Shown: one piece after another, positions 26,122 to 34,935 of the stretch | Layout of the letters: each line of letters starts with the position of its first letter | How positions within the stretch are numbered: position 1 is the first letter of the stretch | From: Agromyces albus | GTDB taxonomy: Bacteria > Actinomycetota > Actinomycetes > Actinomycetales > Microbacteriaceae | Assembly: GCF_004134825.1 (NCBI RefSeq) | Contig: NZ_SDPN01000015.1 | Location: forward strand, 1 to 64,000 | DNA length: 64,000 nucleotides | Direction of reading: 5' to 3' | Translations under genes and position numbers: made by a program | Notes under the pieces: model-generated | What the model was told of the DNA's origin: nothing | The model's database searches: none | What the model saw: only the letters and a program-made list of their open reading frames with translations

Positions 26122-26972
26122 CCACGATCACCCCAACCACCGCGCGACCCTCGCAGCGCACTCGCCCCACCTCGCTGTCATTCGGCGGTGTGCTCCGCTC
26201 CGAATGGATCAAGCTCCGCAGCCTCCGCTCGACGATCTGGTCGTACGTGATCCTCGTGGTGCTCTCGCTCGGCATGGCGCTCATCATGACGCTGAGCTAC
26301 GTGAGCGGCGGCGGCCCAGCGGGCGAAGCGGATGCCGCCGGCCTGTCGAGCGAGGCGCAGGCCGGGTTGCTCGTGCAGGCCTCGACGTTCGGCGCGTTCT
26401 TCGGACAGCTCGTCGTCGCCGTGCTCGGCGTGCTCGTGATCACCGGTGAGTACTCGACCGGGATGATCCGCTCGACGCTTGCAGCCGTGCCGAACAGGCT
26501 GCCGGCCCTCGCGGCCAAGGCCGTCGTGCTGTTCGCCGTGACCTTCGTGATGGCGACGATCTCAGCAGTGGGCGCCTTCTTCGTGGCGTCCGCGGTGTTC
26601 GCCGACTCGGGCATCGGCGCGAACCTGCTCGACGCCAGCGTCATCCTGCGGATCCTCGGCGCCGGGCTCTACCTTGCCCTCATCGCGTTGTTCGCGCTCG
26701 GGGTGGGCACCATGCTCCGATCGAGCGCCGGCGGCATCGCAACCGTGGTCGGGGTACTGCTCGTGTTGCCGCTCGTGTTGCAGATGATCCCCGCCGACTG
26801 GGTGCAGGACGTCCTGCCGTACGTGCTCCCGAACGCAGGGCACAGCCTCTTCGCCGACACCTCGGCCGCGGCTGACGCGGTGCCGTTCTGGGAGAACCTC
26901 CTCATCGTGCTCGGCTGGGTGGGGGCACCCATCGTCGGAGCCGTCGTGCTCCTGAAGCGGCGAGACGCGTAG
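26118..26972 (+). CDS. ABC-2 type permease
   Basis: 284 residues. The N-terminal signature 'RSEWIKLRSLRSTIWSYVILVVL' is typical of ABC-2 permeases associated with resistance or bacteriocin export. Six hydrophobic helices are present, with 'VITGEYSTGMIRSTLAAVPNR' in the first cytoplasmic loop, a conserved feature of the family. The start overlaps the ATPase gene by 4 nt. Its stop codon TAG also forms the start of the -10 box for the two-component genes that follow. Confidence 0.92.
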   Translation: MTTITPTTARPSQRTRPTSLSFGGVLRSEWIKLRSLRSTIWSYVILVVLSLGMALIMTLSYVSGGGPAGEADAAGLSSEAQAGLLVQASTFGAFFGQLVVAVLGVLVITGEYSTGMIRSTLAAVPNRLPALAAKAVVLFAVTFVMATISAVGAFFVASAVFADSGIGANLLDASVILRILGAGLYLALIALFALGVGTMLRSSAGGIATVVGVLLVLPLVLQMIPADWVQDVLPYVLPNAGHSLFADTSAAADAVPFWENLLIVLGWVGAPIVGAVVLLKRRDA

Positions 26973-26975
26973 AGT
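26970..26975 (+). promoter_or_regulatory. -10 box TAGAGT made from the preceding stop codon (sensor kinase)
   Basis: The TAG stop of the ABC permease (26970-26972) continues as TAGAGT, then 7 nt and the kinase ATG at 26983. Confidence 0.5.
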
Positions 26976-26982
26976 CCAGTCC

Positions 26983-28281
26983 ATGACGGAAGCACCGCTC
27001 TCCCCCGGCTACCCGGCATCGGTAGTCGGGGGAGAGCTTCGTCTGCCGAAGCCGCCGGGCGTCGTGCGCCAGTTCTGGGGGCGGCATCCGCGGCTCACCG
27101 ATGCACTGATCGCCGCGCTCTACTTCGTGCCGACGCTCCTCGGCACGCTCTCGTTCGCGTTCGAACCGTCTGGGCCGTTCTGGTTGGGACTCGCCCAACT
27201 CGGTTCCGTCGCCGCATCCGCCGCCGCGATGCTCTACCGCCGAACCAGGCCCTGGCTCCTCATGGGCGTCGGCTGGTTCAGCTGCCTCGTCATCTACCCG
27301 CTCGGCTCGATCGACCTGTTCCCGGTGCTCGTCGCGCTGTACGCCCTCGCCGTCTACCGGTCGACGAGAGCAGCGTGGGTCGGGTTCGGCGCCTCGGTCG
27401 TGGTCGGGACGGCGTCGGCGTACCTCTCCGTCGCGGCACAAGCCGACGACATGGTCTCCCCCTTCGACATCGGCGCCCCGGAATCCGCCACGCAGTACGC
27501 AATCTTCATGCTCATCGCGACGCTCATCGGCGTGACCGTCGGCAACCGGCGCCGCTACCTCAACGCCCTCATCGCCCGAGCGCACGACCTCGCCCGCGAG
27601 CGCGACCAGCAGGCGCTGCTCGCGACCGCCGTCGAGCGCTCTCGCATCGCTCGCGAGATGCACGACGTCGTCGCGCACAGCGTGACCGTGATGGTGACAC
27701 TCGCCGAGGGCTCCGCCGCGACGGCCGAACGCGACGCAGCACGAGCCGGCGAGGCCATGCGGCTCGTCGCCGACACCGGGCGAGGCGCCCTCGCTGAGAT
27801 GCGCCGCATGCTCGGCATCCTCGCCGAGTCCGAATCCCGGGATGCCGCGCGGTCACCGCAGCCCGGCACCGCCGACCTGCCCGAGCTCATCGAGGGCTTC
27901 CGCGGGGCGGGCATGCCCGTGCGGCTCACGACGATCGGCCGCCCCGACGCCGACCCGGCCCTCGAGCTCACGATCTACCGCATCGTGCAGGAAGGCCTCA
28001 CGAACACGCTCAGGCATGCTGCCGCGGCGAGCCGTGTCGAGGTGACGATCGAGTATCGCGGCGATGCCACCGAGGTGCTCGTGGTTGACGACGGCCATGC
28101 ACCGTCGACGACGCAGGTCGAGGGCAGCGGCCGGGGCCTCATCGGCATGCGCGAGCGCGTGGCGCTCTACAGCGGCTCGCTCGAAGCCGGCCCGCGCACA
28201 GGTGGCGGGTGGCGGCTCCGCGTGGTGCTCCCCCGCGACGAGCGTGCCGCGATCCCCACGATCTCCGAGGTCGACGCGTGA
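26983..28281 (+). CDS. NarL-type sensor histidine kinase
   Basis: 432 residues. Several hydrophobic helices (about 38-190) form the sensor. The H-box SRIAREMHDVVAHSVTVM has His227, followed by a GHKL ATPase domain with 'EGLTNTLRHA' (N box), 'VVDDGHA' and 'GLIGMRERVALY'. It phosphorylates the response regulator encoded immediately downstream (GTGA overlap). Its position directly after an ABC exporter suggests control of that exporter, a common antibiotic- or envelope-stress arrangement (inference). It probably has a leaderless start. Confidence 0.94.
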   Translation: MTEAPLSPGYPASVVGGELRLPKPPGVVRQFWGRHPRLTDALIAALYFVPTLLGTLSFAFEPSGPFWLGLAQLGSVAASAAAMLYRRTRPWLLMGVGWFSCLVIYPLGSIDLFPVLVALYALAVYRSTRAAWVGFGASVVVGTASAYLSVAAQADDMVSPFDIGAPESATQYAIFMLIATLIGVTVGNRRRYLNALIARAHDLARERDQQALLATAVERSRIAREMHDVVAHSVTVMVTLAEGSAATAERDAARAGEAMRLVADTGRGALAEMRRMLGILAESESRDAARSPQPGTADLPELIEGFRGAGMPVRLTTIGRPDADPALELTIYRIVQEGLTNTLRHAAAASRVEVTIEYRGDATEVLVVDDGHAPSTTQVEGSGRGLIGMRERVALYSGSLEAGPRTGGGWRLRVVLPRDERAAIPTISEVDA

Positions 28282-28994
28282 ACACCTCGCCCATCGCCAT
28301 CCGTGTCGGCATCGTCGACGACCAGGCGCTCGTGCGCATCGGATTCCGCATGCTGCTCGAAGCTGAGCCCGGCATCGAAGTGGTCGGCGAGGCTGCCGAC
28401 GGCCGCGGCGCGATCGAGCTCGCTCGCACGCACGAACTCGACGTGCTGCTCATGGACGTGCGGATGCCGGGCATCGATGGGATCGCCGCGACGGAGACGA
28501 TCGTCTCGACCGTATCGAACGGCGGCGGCGCAGCACCGCCCCGGATCATCGTGCTCACGACCTTCGACCACGACGAATACGCGTTCGCTGCACTCCGGGC
28601 GGGTGCGAGCGGGTTCCTCCTGAAGGACGCTCGCCCGCAAGAGCTCATTACCGCCATCCGCACCGTGCACGCCGGCGACGCGAGCCTTGCTCCGAGGGTG
28701 ACGCGACGCATGATCGAGCTGTTCGCGGCCCAATTGCCCACGCCGACGGCGCAATCGGATCAGGGCGCGATGGTGCTGGCGACGCTGACCCCTCGCGAAC
28801 GCGAGATCCTCGTCGCGGTGGCGCAAGGGCAGAGCAACGGCGAGATCGCGTCTGCGTTCCACCTCTCGGAGTCGACGGTGAAGACCCACGTCGGCCGTGT
28901 GCTGCAGAAACTCGACGCGCGCGATCGCGTGCAGCTCGTGATCTTCGCGTACGAGAACGGCGTCCTCCCGGCGCCGGGCGCGGCGGCGAGCTGA
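28278..28994 (+). CDS. NarL/LuxR-type response regulator
   Basis: 238 residues. The receiver domain has Asp-Asp near 15-16 (VDDQ), phospho-acceptor Asp60 (LLMDVRMPG) and Lys116 (FLLKD). A short linker precedes the LuxR helix-turn-helix 'TLTPREREILVAVAQGQSNGEIASAFHLSESTVKTHVGRVL'. The start is GTG, with a GTGA overlap with the kinase gene. Likely targets are the upstream ABC genes and perhaps the flanking aminopeptidase genes, but no operator can be assigned. Confidence 0.94.
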   Translation: MNTSPIAIRVGIVDDQALVRIGFRMLLEAEPGIEVVGEAADGRGAIELARTHELDVLLMDVRMPGIDGIAATETIVSTVSNGGGAAPPRIIVLTTFDHDEYAFAALRAGASGFLLKDARPQELITAIRTVHAGDASLAPRVTRRMIELFAAQLPTPTAQSDQGAMVLATLTPREREILVAVAQGQSNGEIASAFHLSESTVKTHVGRVLQKLDARDRVQLVIFAYENGVLPAPGAAAS

Positions 28995-29030
28995 GTCAGG
29001 AGGCTCGCGAACTGAGTCAGTAGGCTGGCG
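28991..29030 (+). repeat. Imperfect 19-nt direct repeat before the second aminopeptidase gene
   Basis: The copies at 28991-29009 and 29012-29030 (period 21 nt) differ at two positions. Copy 1 contains the stop codon of the response regulator. Copy 2 contains TAGGCT, a good -10 box. Two helical turns of spacing could suit a dimeric regulator, or it may be a chance duplication. Confidence 0.7.
29021..29026 (+). promoter_or_regulatory. -10 box TAGGCT of the second aminopeptidase gene
   Basis: TAGGCT leaves a leader of about 28 nt with GGAGG before the ATG at 29061. Confidence 0.4.
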
Positions 29031-29060
29031 GTCGACCCGATCGATGGAGGCTACTCGCCG

Positions 29061-31643
29061 ATGCCCGCTGCCAACCTCACGCGCACCGAAGCCGAACAGC
29101 GCGCCTCGACCGTCTGGGCCCCGCGCTACGAGGTGCTGCTCGATCTCACCGGCAGCGGCGAGACGTTCCGCAGCGAGACGGTCGTGCGCTTCGAGGCGAC
29201 TTCCGGAGCGTCGACGTTCATCGAGGCGTGCAGCGACGCAGTGCACGAGGTCGTGCTCAACGGACGCACGCTCGAGCCGAACGCGGTGAGCGACGGCACC
29301 CGCATCCGGCTCGACGGTCTCGATGCCGAGAACGAGCTGCGCGTCGTGGCCGAGGCCCGGTACATGAACACCGGCGAGGGACTGCACCGATTCGTCGATC
29401 CCGTCGACGGCGAGACCTACCTCTACACAGAGTTCGCCGTCGCCGAGGCGAACCGGGTCTTCGCGGTCTTCGACCAGCCCGACCTGAAGGCCTCGTTCCG
29501 CTTCACGATCGCGGCTCCCGCGCACTGGCAGGTGCTGAGCAACGCGCCGACGCCGACGGCCACGGCCGGGCCGGTCGACTCGCGCAACCCATCGTCGACC
29601 GCAGTCTGGTCGTTCGATCCCGGCCCGGTGATCTCGAGCTACATCGTCGCGATCATCGCCGGCCCGTATCGCGCCTGGCACGCCGGCGCGCGAAGCGCCG
29701 ACGGCCGCGACATCCCCCTCGGCCTCTTCACGCGTGCCTCGCTCGCCACGTACGCAGAGCCCGACGTGATGTTCGAGACCGTGCAAGCCGGCCTCGCCTT
29801 CTACGAGAGTGCCTTCGGCGTTCCCTACCCCTACGGCAAGTACGACCAGATCTTCGTGCCCGAGTACAACTGGGGCGCAATGGAGAACGTCGGCGCGGTC
29901 ACCTTCAACGAGTCCTACCTGTTCCGCTCGCGAGTGTCGGATGCGCGTCGCGAGCAGCGCGCCATCGTCGTGCTGCACGAGCTCTCGCATATGTGGTTCG
30001 GCAACTCGGTGACGATGAAGTGGTGGAACGACCTGTGGCTCAACGAGTCGTTCGCCACGTGGGCGTCGACGCTCGCGACCTCGCAGGTCACCGAGTTCAC
30101 GGGCGTCTGGGCCACCTTCGCGAGCGACGAGAAGACCCACGCCGCCGAGCAGGACCAGCTGCCGTCGACGCATCCCATCGTCGCCGACATCGACGATCTC
30201 GCCGACGTCGAGGTGAACTTCGACGCGATCACCTATGACAAGGGTGCGTCCGTGCTGAAGCAACTCGTCGCGTGGGTCGGCCTCGACGCGTTCCAGCGTG
30301 GGGTCGGCGCCTACCTCACGGCCCACGCCGGCGGCAATGCCACCCTCCGCGACCTGCTCGACGAGCTCGAGCGGGCCAGCGGTCGTGACCTGACCCGCTG
30401 GTCGGAGTTCTGGCTCGAGACGGCGGGCGTGAACACGCTGAGAACGGTGGTCGAGACGGATGCCGCGGGCACGATCACCGCCGCACGTGTCGAGCAGACG
30501 GCGAGCGCGTCGCATCCGACGCTCCGCCCTCACCGACTCGCGATCGGCTGTTATTCGCTCGGCGACGCCGGACTCGCGCGCACGCACCGCGTCGAACTCG
30601 ACGTCGACGGCGCGACCACCGACGTGCCCGGCCTCGTCGGGCTCCCCCGGCCCGAGGTGCTGCTCGTGAACGACGACGACCTCACCTACGCCAAGGTGCG
30701 CCTCGATGCGCGCTCGCTCGCCGCCGCGACGACGCACCTCGCGGAGCTGAGAGACCCCGTCGCGCGAGCGGTCGTGCTCGGGTCCGCTTGGGACGCGGTG
30801 CGTGACGCCGAGGTCGCCCCGAGCGACTTCGTGCGGCTCGTGATCGGCAGCATCGGGCACGAGACGCAGTCGGCGGCTCGCGGACTCGCGCTCTCGCGCC
30901 TCGAGCTCGCCGTGGGCCGGTATCTCGCCGAGGAGCACCGGGAGCAGATCGCCGCCGAGACCGGCGACGCGGTGTGGGCGCTCGCCGAGCTCGCCGGCGC
31001 CGGCTCCGATGCGCAACTGCAGTTCGTGAAGGCGTTCACTCGCATCGCGGCGACGCCGGCGCACGCCGACGTGCTCGGGAGCCTGCTCGATGGTGCGATC
31101 AAGCTCGATGGCCTCGAGATCGACCTCGACCTGCGCTGGGAGCTCGTGATCGCGCGCGCGGCCCTCGGCGCGGCATCCGACGACGAGATCGACGACGCAC
31201 TCGCTCGCGACGACACCGCGAAGGGCCGCCAGCTGGTCGAGACGGCACTCGCTGCGCGGCCCGACCAGGCCGTGAAGGACACCGCGTGGCGGCGGGTGGT
31301 CACCGACACGAGCCTGTCGAACGACCTCGCCCGCGCGATCGCCGACGGATGGCGACGCACGCTGTGGCCAGAGCTGCTCGCCTCGACCGTGAACGAGTAC
31401 TTCGCCGAGCTGCAATCGGTGTGGGCGAGCCGCGGCTTCACGATGGCCTCGCTCGTCGTCTCACGCCTCTACCCGGCGCCGCTCGTCTCGCCCGAGGTGG
31501 CCGCGGTCACGCGCGCGTGGCTCGACGCCAACCCCGAGCCGGCACCGTTGCACCGGCTCGTCGCGGAGCAGCTCTCGGAGCTCGAGCGCGCCCTGGCCGC
31601 GCAGGCCCGCGATGCCAGCGATCTCTCGGGCGACGCTCAGTAG
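29061..31643 (+). CDS. pepN: M1-family aminopeptidase N (paralog 2)
   Basis: 860 residues, homologous over its full length to the protein from 22507. GAMEN is at 272-276 and HELSH at 306-310, with the third ligand Glu329 and the same ERAP1-like C-terminal domain. Differences near the active site (GAMENVGAVTFNESY versus GAMENAGAVTFTEAY, and HELSHMWFGNS versus HELAHMWFGDL) suggest a different substrate range. A small insertion near residue 175 (TAGPVDSRNPSST) is absent from paralog 1. GGAGG precedes the ATG. It is followed by a MscS channel gene whose -10 box uses this gene's stop codon. Confidence 0.95.
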   Translation: MPAANLTRTEAEQRASTVWAPRYEVLLDLTGSGETFRSETVVRFEATSGASTFIEACSDAVHEVVLNGRTLEPNAVSDGTRIRLDGLDAENELRVVAEARYMNTGEGLHRFVDPVDGETYLYTEFAVAEANRVFAVFDQPDLKASFRFTIAAPAHWQVLSNAPTPTATAGPVDSRNPSSTAVWSFDPGPVISSYIVAIIAGPYRAWHAGARSADGRDIPLGLFTRASLATYAEPDVMFETVQAGLAFYESAFGVPYPYGKYDQIFVPEYNWGAMENVGAVTFNESYLFRSRVSDARREQRAIVVLHELSHMWFGNSVTMKWWNDLWLNESFATWASTLATSQVTEFTGVWATFASDEKTHAAEQDQLPSTHPIVADIDDLADVEVNFDAITYDKGASVLKQLVAWVGLDAFQRGVGAYLTAHAGGNATLRDLLDELERASGRDLTRWSEFWLETAGVNTLRTVVETDAAGTITAARVEQTASASHPTLRPHRLAIGCYSLGDAGLARTHRVELDVDGATTDVPGLVGLPRPEVLLVNDDDLTYAKVRLDARSLAAATTHLAELRDPVARAVVLGSAWDAVRDAEVAPSDFVRLVIGSIGHETQSAARGLALSRLELAVGRYLAEEHREQIAAETGDAVWALAELAGAGSDAQLQFVKAFTRIAATPAHADVLGSLLDGAIKLDGLEIDLDLRWELVIARAALGAASDDEIDDALARDDTAKGRQLVETALAARPDQAVKDTAWRRVVTDTSLSNDLARAIADGWRRTLWPELLASTVNEYFAELQSVWASRGFTMASLVVSRLYPAPLVSPEVAAVTRAWLDANPEPAPLHRLVAEQLSELERALAAQARDASDLSGDAQ

Positions 31644-31646
31644 ACT
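31641..31646 (+). promoter_or_regulatory. -10 box TAGACT made from the preceding stop codon (mscS)
   Basis: The TAG stop of pepN paralog 2 (31641-31643) continues as TAGACT, 8 nt before the ATG at 31655. Confidence 0.45.
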
Positions 31647-31654
31647 TTCACACC

Positions 31655-32755
31655 ATGTTCTTCGCAGAGGTCCTCCCAGACGATACGCCGCTGAGCGTCG
31701 ATTTCTGGACCGGCGTCGCGCAGTTCTGGGCCCAGAATTGGGGCACGATCGTCGGCAAGCTCGTCTCGGTCGTCGTGATCGTCGCGATCGCGTTCCTCAT
31801 CCGCTGGGTCTTCCACTTCGTCATCGACCGGGTCGTCACCCGCATCGTCTCGGGAGTGAAGAAGAAGCAGGACGTCACCGACACCCAGGCGCTGCAGGCG
31901 TCGCCGCTCGCCGCAGTGCGCCTCGTGCAGCGCACCCGCACGCTCGGCACCCTCCTCCGCAACGTCGTGAACGTGACGCTCTTCGTCGTCGGCACGCTCA
32001 TGATCGTGGGCGTCATCGATGCGACCATCCTCGGTTCGTTCGCGCTGCTCTCGGCGGCGATCGGCGCCGGCCTCGGCTTCGGCGCGCAGAACATCGTGAA
32101 GGACGTGCTCAACGGCCTGTTCATGGTCATCGAGGACCAGCTCGGCGTCGGCGACGTCGTCGACCTCGGCCCTGCCACGGGCATCGTCGAAGAGGTGCAG
32201 ATCCGCATCACGAAGGTGCGCGACGTGAACGGCACGCTCTGGTTCGTGCGCAACGGCGAGATCCTGCGGGTCGGCAACATGTCGCAGGGCTGGTCGCGGG
32301 TCATCCTCGACCTCGCCGTTCCCTATGAGGCCGACATCGAGACGGTCGAGGCCGAGATGCTCCGCACGGCCGCCGAGCTCGCCCAGACGACCAAGTGGCG
32401 CTCACGCGTGCTCGAGAAGCCCGAGGTATGGGGGCTCGAGTCGATCTCCGACGACGCGATGGTGATCCGCATCGTCATGAAGGTGCGCACCTCGTCGAAG
32501 GACGACATCGCCAGGGAGCTCCGGATGCGCCTGAAGCGTACGCTCGATGCAATGGACGTGAAGCTTCCGAGTCTCAACAGCGTCGTGCTCACCGGCTTCG
32601 ACGGCGCCACCCGGGTGAAGGGTGCGAAGCCCCCGAAGACCGCGCCGAGCGCGGTCGTTGCGGGCCCCGACGACGCCGGCGCCGTCAAGGGGCGACAGCC
32701 GAAGGCACCTCGAGCTGCGAAGACGAAGACCCCGCCGAACGGAGGCACCGCGTGA
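31655..32755 (+). CDS. MscS-family small-conductance mechanosensitive channel
   Basis: 366 residues. One helix near residue 30, a second near 95, and the pore-lining Gly/Ala-rich helix 'ILGSFALLSAAIGAGLGF' are followed by the MscS beta domain 'GAQNIVKDVLNGLFMVIEDQLGVGDVVDLG' and the C-terminal cage. A basic, Pro/Lys/Ala-rich tail of about 60 residues (KGAKPPKTAP...) is disordered-looking. It opens on hypo-osmotic shock. The stop overlaps the globin start by 4 nt. Confidence 0.94.
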   Translation: MFFAEVLPDDTPLSVDFWTGVAQFWAQNWGTIVGKLVSVVVIVAIAFLIRWVFHFVIDRVVTRIVSGVKKKQDVTDTQALQASPLAAVRLVQRTRTLGTLLRNVVNVTLFVVGTLMIVGVIDATILGSFALLSAAIGAGLGFGAQNIVKDVLNGLFMVIEDQLGVGDVVDLGPATGIVEEVQIRITKVRDVNGTLWFVRNGEILRVGNMSQGWSRVILDLAVPYEADIETVEAEMLRTAAELAQTTKWRSRVLEKPEVWGLESISDDAMVIRIVMKVRTSSKDDIARELRMRLKRTLDAMDVKLPSLNSVVLTGFDGATRVKGAKPPKTAPSAVVAGPDDAGAVKGRQPKAPRAAKTKTPPNGGTA

Positions 32756-33222
32756 CCGACCAACCGCAGAACATCGCACCCGGCTCGGGTCCTGCGCAGC
32801 CCGCCACCGTTCCGCTGCGGGGCAGCGAGCACGGTGCCGCCGTCGGCCAGTCGTTCTACGAGTCCGTCGGCGGGCGCCCGACCTTCGAGCGGCTCGTCGC
32901 CGAGTTCTACCGGGGTGTTGCCGACGACCCGGTGCTGCGGCCGATGTATCCCGAAGACGATCTCGGTCCTGCGGCCGAGCGCCTGCTGATGTTCTTGGAG
33001 CAGTACTGGGGCGGACCGGGCACCTACAGCGAGCAGCGGGGGCATCCACGTCTCCGGATGCGCCACCAGCCGTTCAAGGTGAACCCCGAGGCACGCGACC
33101 GCTGGCTGGCGCACATGCGGGCCGCCGTCGACACGCTCGATCTCCCGCCGCTCGCCGAGGCCACCCTCTGGGACTACCTGCAGCGCGCCGCCCTCGCTAT
33201 GGTGAACACCTTCGACGACTGA
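32752..33222 (+). CDS. glbO: Group II truncated hemoglobin
   Basis: 156 residues. After a 30-residue disordered N-terminus, the 2-on-2 globin fold runs 'FYESVGGRPTFERLVAEFYRGVADDPVLRPMYPEDDLG'. Proximal His105 (RMRHQPFKV) and the G8 Trp118 (RDRWLAHM) typical of group II are present. It binds O2 or NO and may serve redox or NO detoxification chemistry. Start GTG with a GTGA overlap with the channel gene. GGAGG is in the end of mscS. Confidence 0.94.
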   Translation: MTDQPQNIAPGSGPAQPATVPLRGSEHGAAVGQSFYESVGGRPTFERLVAEFYRGVADDPVLRPMYPEDDLGPAAERLLMFLEQYWGGPGTYSEQRGHPRLRMRHQPFKVNPEARDRWLAHMRAAVDTLDLPPLAEATLWDYLQRAALAMVNTFDD

Positions 33223-33267
33223 CGCCGCACAGGCAATCGCAGCACCACCCGAGACGAAGGAGTCCAT

Positions 33268-34935
33268 GTGGCCGCCACCCCCTCCCCTGCATCCGCGCCC
33301 GACGCGATCATCGTCGGAGCGGGCCTGTCGGGGCTCGTCGCGGCCGCGGAACTCGTCGATGCGGGCAAGCGCGTCGTGATCGTCGACCAGGAGCCCGAGG
33401 CCACCCTCGGCGGCCAGGCGTGGTGGTCGTTCGGCGGCCTCTTCCTCGTCGATTCGCCCGAGCAGCGCCGCATGGGCGTGCGCGACTCGCTCGAGCTCGC
33501 GCGACAGGACTGGGACGGCACGGCGGGCTTCGACCGCGACGAAGACGAGTGGGGGCGCCGCTGGGCCGACGCCTATCTCGAGTTCGCCGCCGGCGAGAAG
33601 CGCGCCTGGCTGCACGAGAAGGGCGTGCGATTCTTCCCCGTCGTGGGCTGGGCCGAGCGCGGCGGGTACAACGCGATCGGGCACGGCAATTCCGTGCCGC
33701 GCTTCCACATCACGTGGGGCACGGGTCCCGGCGTGCTCGCGCCGTTCATCGCGCGCGTGAAGGCCGGCGAAGCAGCGGGTCTCGTCGAGATCCGCCATCG
33801 TCACCGCGTCGACGAGCTCATCGTCGAGGGCGGCGCGGTCGTGGGCGTGCGCGGTGCCGTGCTCGCAGACGATCCTGCCGAGCGAGGCGAGCCGAGCAAT
33901 CGCGAGGTGACCGGCGACTTCGAGTTGCGCGCTCCGGCCGTGGTGGTCGCTTCGGGCGGCATCGGCGGCAACCACGAGCTCGTGCGCCAGTTCTGGCCGA
34001 AGCGCATGGGTGAGCCGCCCGCCGCGATGCTCTCGGGCGTGCCCGCGCACGTCGACGGCCGCATGCTGCCGATCTCCGAGACCGCCGGCGCACGACTCGT
34101 CAACGGCGACCGCATGTGGCACTACACCGAGGGCATCACGAACTGGCATCCGGTGTGGCCGCTGCACGGCATCCGCATCCTGCCCGGCCCGTCATCGCTC
34201 TGGTTCGACGCGAACGGCAAGCGGATGCCGGTGCCGCTCTTCCCCGGCTTCGACACGCTCGGCACGCTCGAGCACATCGTCGCCACCGGGCACGCGCATT
34301 CGTGGTTCGTGCTCACGCAGAAGATCATCGAGAAGGAGTTCGCGCTCTCGGGCAGCGAGCAGAACCCCGACCTCACCGGCAAAGACGTGCGCCTGCTCGC
34401 GCAACGCGTGCGACCGGGAGCCCCGGCGCCCGTCGAGGCGTTCAAGCAGCACGGCGTCGACTTCGTCGTCGCCGAGACCCTGCCCGAACTGCTCGAGGGC
34501 ATGCGCGGGCTCTCCCACAGCACCGAGCTCGACACCGCGAACATCGAACGCGAGATCGTGGCGCGCGACCGCGAGCTCGACAACGAGTTCTCGAAGGACC
34601 TCCAGCTCATCGCCGTTCGCGCCGCCCGCAAGTATCGCGGCGACAAGCTCATCCGCGTCGCGACGCCGCACAAGATCCTCGACCCGAAGGCCGGGCCGCT
34701 CATCGCCGTGAAGCTCCACCTGCTCACACGCAAGAGCCTCGGCGGCATCCAGACCGACCTCGAATCGCGAGCGCTCGGCGCCGACGGCGCGCCCGTGCCC
34801 GGCCTCTACGCGGTCGGCGAGGCCGCCGGGTTCGGCGGCGGCGGCGTGCACGGGTACCGCGCGCTCGAGGGCACCTTTCTCGGCGGATGCCTCTTCACCG
34901 GGCGAGCCGCCGGGCGGTCGATCGCGAGCGCCTAG
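33268..34935 (+). CDS. FAD-binding dehydrogenase (KstD/fumarate reductase-like)
   Basis: 555 residues. The N-terminal dinucleotide-binding motif is GAGLSGLVAAAELVDAGKRVVIVDQE, then 'LGGQAWWSFGGLFLVDSPEQRRMGV'. Flavoprotein second-half motifs are 'VVVASGGIGGNHELVRQFWP' and the C-terminal 'GLYAVGEAAGFGGGGVHGYRALEG', which contacts the FAD. This is the architecture of the family labelled 'FAD-binding dehydrogenase'. Substrates may be steroid-like or other cyclic compounds, but none is proven. The GTG at 33268 follows AAGGAG at 5 nt. It converges with the next gene in a 4-nt CTAG shared by both stop codons. Confidence 0.92.
   Translation: MAATPSPASAPDAIIVGAGLSGLVAAAELVDAGKRVVIVDQEPEATLGGQAWWSFGGLFLVDSPEQRRMGVRDSLELARQDWDGTAGFDRDEDEWGRRWADAYLEFAAGEKRAWLHEKGVRFFPVVGWAERGGYNAIGHGNSVPRFHITWGTGPGVLAPFIARVKAGEAAGLVEIRHRHRVDELIVEGGAVVGVRGAVLADDPAERGEPSNREVTGDFELRAPAVVVASGGIGGNHELVRQFWPKRMGEPPAAMLSGVPAHVDGRMLPISETAGARLVNGDRMWHYTEGITNWHPVWPLHGIRILPGPSSLWFDANGKRMPVPLFPGFDTLGTLEHIVATGHAHSWFVLTQKIIEKEFALSGSEQNPDLTGKDVRLLAQRVRPGAPAPVEAFKQHGVDFVVAETLPELLEGMRGLSHSTELDTANIEREIVARDRELDNEFSKDLQLIAVRAARKYRGDKLIRVATPHKILDPKAGPLIAVKLHLLTRKSLGGIQTDLESRALGADGAPVPGLYAVGEAAGFGGGGVHGYRALEGTFLGGCLFTGRAAGRSIASA

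Noticed and set aside
28990-29035. CRISPR-like or mobile-element repeats at the short tandem copies
   Set aside because: Only two imperfect copies, no spacer structure, no transposase or Cas gene nearby.
28167-31415. A 1,082-codon antisense frame opposite pepN paralog 2
   Set aside because: Same reason. The sense strand carries GAMEN and HExxH, and the antisense product has no recognisable domain.
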